Of a stretch of DNA of 6,032 nt, positions 5,399-6,032 are shown piece after piece. The stretch covers positions 1-6,032 of the forward strand of contig CAKPKU010000082.1 of the NCBI GenBank assembly GCA_934167365.1. Reading direction: 5' to 3'. The notes beneath the pieces were generated by a model. It searched no databases. It was not told the origin of the DNA and worked only from the letters and a program-made list of their open reading frames with translations. The translations under genes and the position numbers were made by a program. The stretch's first letter is position 1; each line of letters opens with the position of its first letter. The stretch is from an uncultured Clostridia bacterium (GTDB taxonomy: Bacteria > Bacillota > Clostridia > TANB77 > CAG-508).

Positions 5399-6032
5399 TT
5401 ATTTATTATATTTTTGCTCTGCATTTTTTATTATTTCCTTCATTTCGTTTCTTAATGATTTTGGTTTTTTTACTTCAACTAGATCAATATTTCTCATAGC
5501 CCACATTCTAAATCCTAGTGGGTTTGCATCTACTATTAATTTAAAGCTCTTATCATCATTTGGTATTTTTTCAATTGTAACATTTCTTCCAAAAGTATCA
5601 AATATTGTATCTAATAACCATATATGACATATTGCTTCTATTTCTTCTTTTTTACCACCAAACATTTCTATTGATGATTCTGCAAAATCCTGTATTTCAC
5701 TTTTCTTTTTTTTTATTGTAATTTTATTATCTAGAATTTGGATGTTTTTAATTCTGTCAAGTCTATAATTATAAAATCTATTTTTTCCCTCTTTTACTCC
5801 AATTAAATAAAATTCTTGCTTATTATATACAATAGCAAATGGAGAAACAATTGGAGTACTTACTATTTTCTTTTCTAGTTTATTTGTTATCACATACTTC
5901 CAATATTCAAACTTTACTTTTTTATGCTGATATATGCTTTCAGAAATATCTTCTATATTTTTTATTACTTCTACATTTTCTGTTTTTGAATCATTTGCAT
6001 ATATTTGGTAATCTTTTATTTTATCATTTTCA
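5399..6032 (-). CDS. WYL-domain transcriptional regulator, N-terminus cut by window edge
   Basis: The frame is open from 6031 to the TAA at 5401-5399, giving 210 residues; the N-terminal part, expected to be a winged helix-turn-helix, lies beyond the window. The visible part begins ENDKIKDYQIY and continues into a typical WYL domain: HKKVKFEYWKY (36-46), IVSPFAIVYNKQEFYLIGV (61-79, with FYL at 74-76 in place of WYL) and YRLDRIKNIQIL (89-100). A WCX-type C-terminal extension follows: IWLLDTIFDTFGRNVTIEKI (137-156), FRMWAMRN (174-181) and VKKPKSLRNEM (187-197). Such proteins are ligand-responsive repressors or activators; several control phage-defence or DNA-damage genes, but nothing here shows which ligand is sensed. 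The GTG at 5893 is not the start, because the conserved first strand of the WYL domain lies upstream of it in frame. The gap to the ATPase gene is 97 bp and contains a dyad that could be its operator (inference). Confidence 0.88.
   Translation of the reverse strand, partial: ENDKIKDYQIYANDSKTENVEVIKNIEDISESIYQHKKVKFEYWKYVITNKLEKKIVSTPIVSPFAIVYNKQEFYLIGVKEGKNRFYNYRLDRIKNIQILDNKITIKKKKSEIQDFAESSIEMFGGKKEEIEAICHIWLLDTIFDTFGRNVTIEKIPNDDKSFKLIVDANPLGFRMWAMRNIDLVEVKKPKSLRNEMKEIIKNAEQKYNK

Noticed and set aside
3824..5627. Plus-strand open frames opposite the ATPase and WYL genes (3824-4015, 4031-4306, 5370-5627)
   Set aside because: They are antisense to well-supported genes, have no ribosome binding site of the quality seen elsewhere in the window, and match no family.

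Overview
The window is very AT-rich, with AAGGAGG-type ribosome binding sites 5-8 nt before each start and a strongly A/T-biased codon choice. Together with the protein families present, this points to a low-GC Gram-positive anaerobe, most likely an uncultured or gut member of the Clostridia (inference). All five genes lie on the minus strand, so the reading order runs from position 6032 down to 1. None of the plus-strand open frames looks real.

In transcription order the window holds: (1) the C-terminal two thirds of a WYL-domain transcriptional regulator, cut by the right edge (5399-6032); (2) a 97-bp gap with a 47-bp dyad that covers a TATAAT box and also ends in a T-run; (3) a 529-aa CbbX/SpoVK-class AAA+ ATPase with a degenerate AAA domain in front of an intact one (3712-5301); (4) a 255-bp gap with a 98-bp palindromic repeat (E2, 3579-3676) that ends in a T7 run on the minus strand, directly next to a near-consensus promoter (TTGACT-17-TATAAT); (5) an orphan PstS-like phosphate/anion-binding protein (2509-3456); (6) a membrane-anchored zinc-dependent N-acetylmuramoyl-L-alanine amidase of 731 aa (330-2525) that overlaps the PstS-like gene by 17 bp; (7) a second palindromic repeat (E1, 148-280); and (8) the first 20 codons of an unidentified gene (1-61).

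E1 and E2 have cores of the same length (98 bp), differ at 9 positions, and lie in opposite orientation on either side of the PstS-like/amidase pair. The pair is probably one operon driven by the promoter at 3541-3569, with both products held on the outer face of the membrane: one binds a small anion or a related ligand, the other cuts peptidoglycan. No pstC, pstA, pstB or phoU is visible, so a role in sensing or wall remodelling is more likely than ordinary phosphate import (inference). The WYL regulator and the AAA+ protein form a separate upstream unit. The dyad between them is a candidate operator for a regulator of that type.
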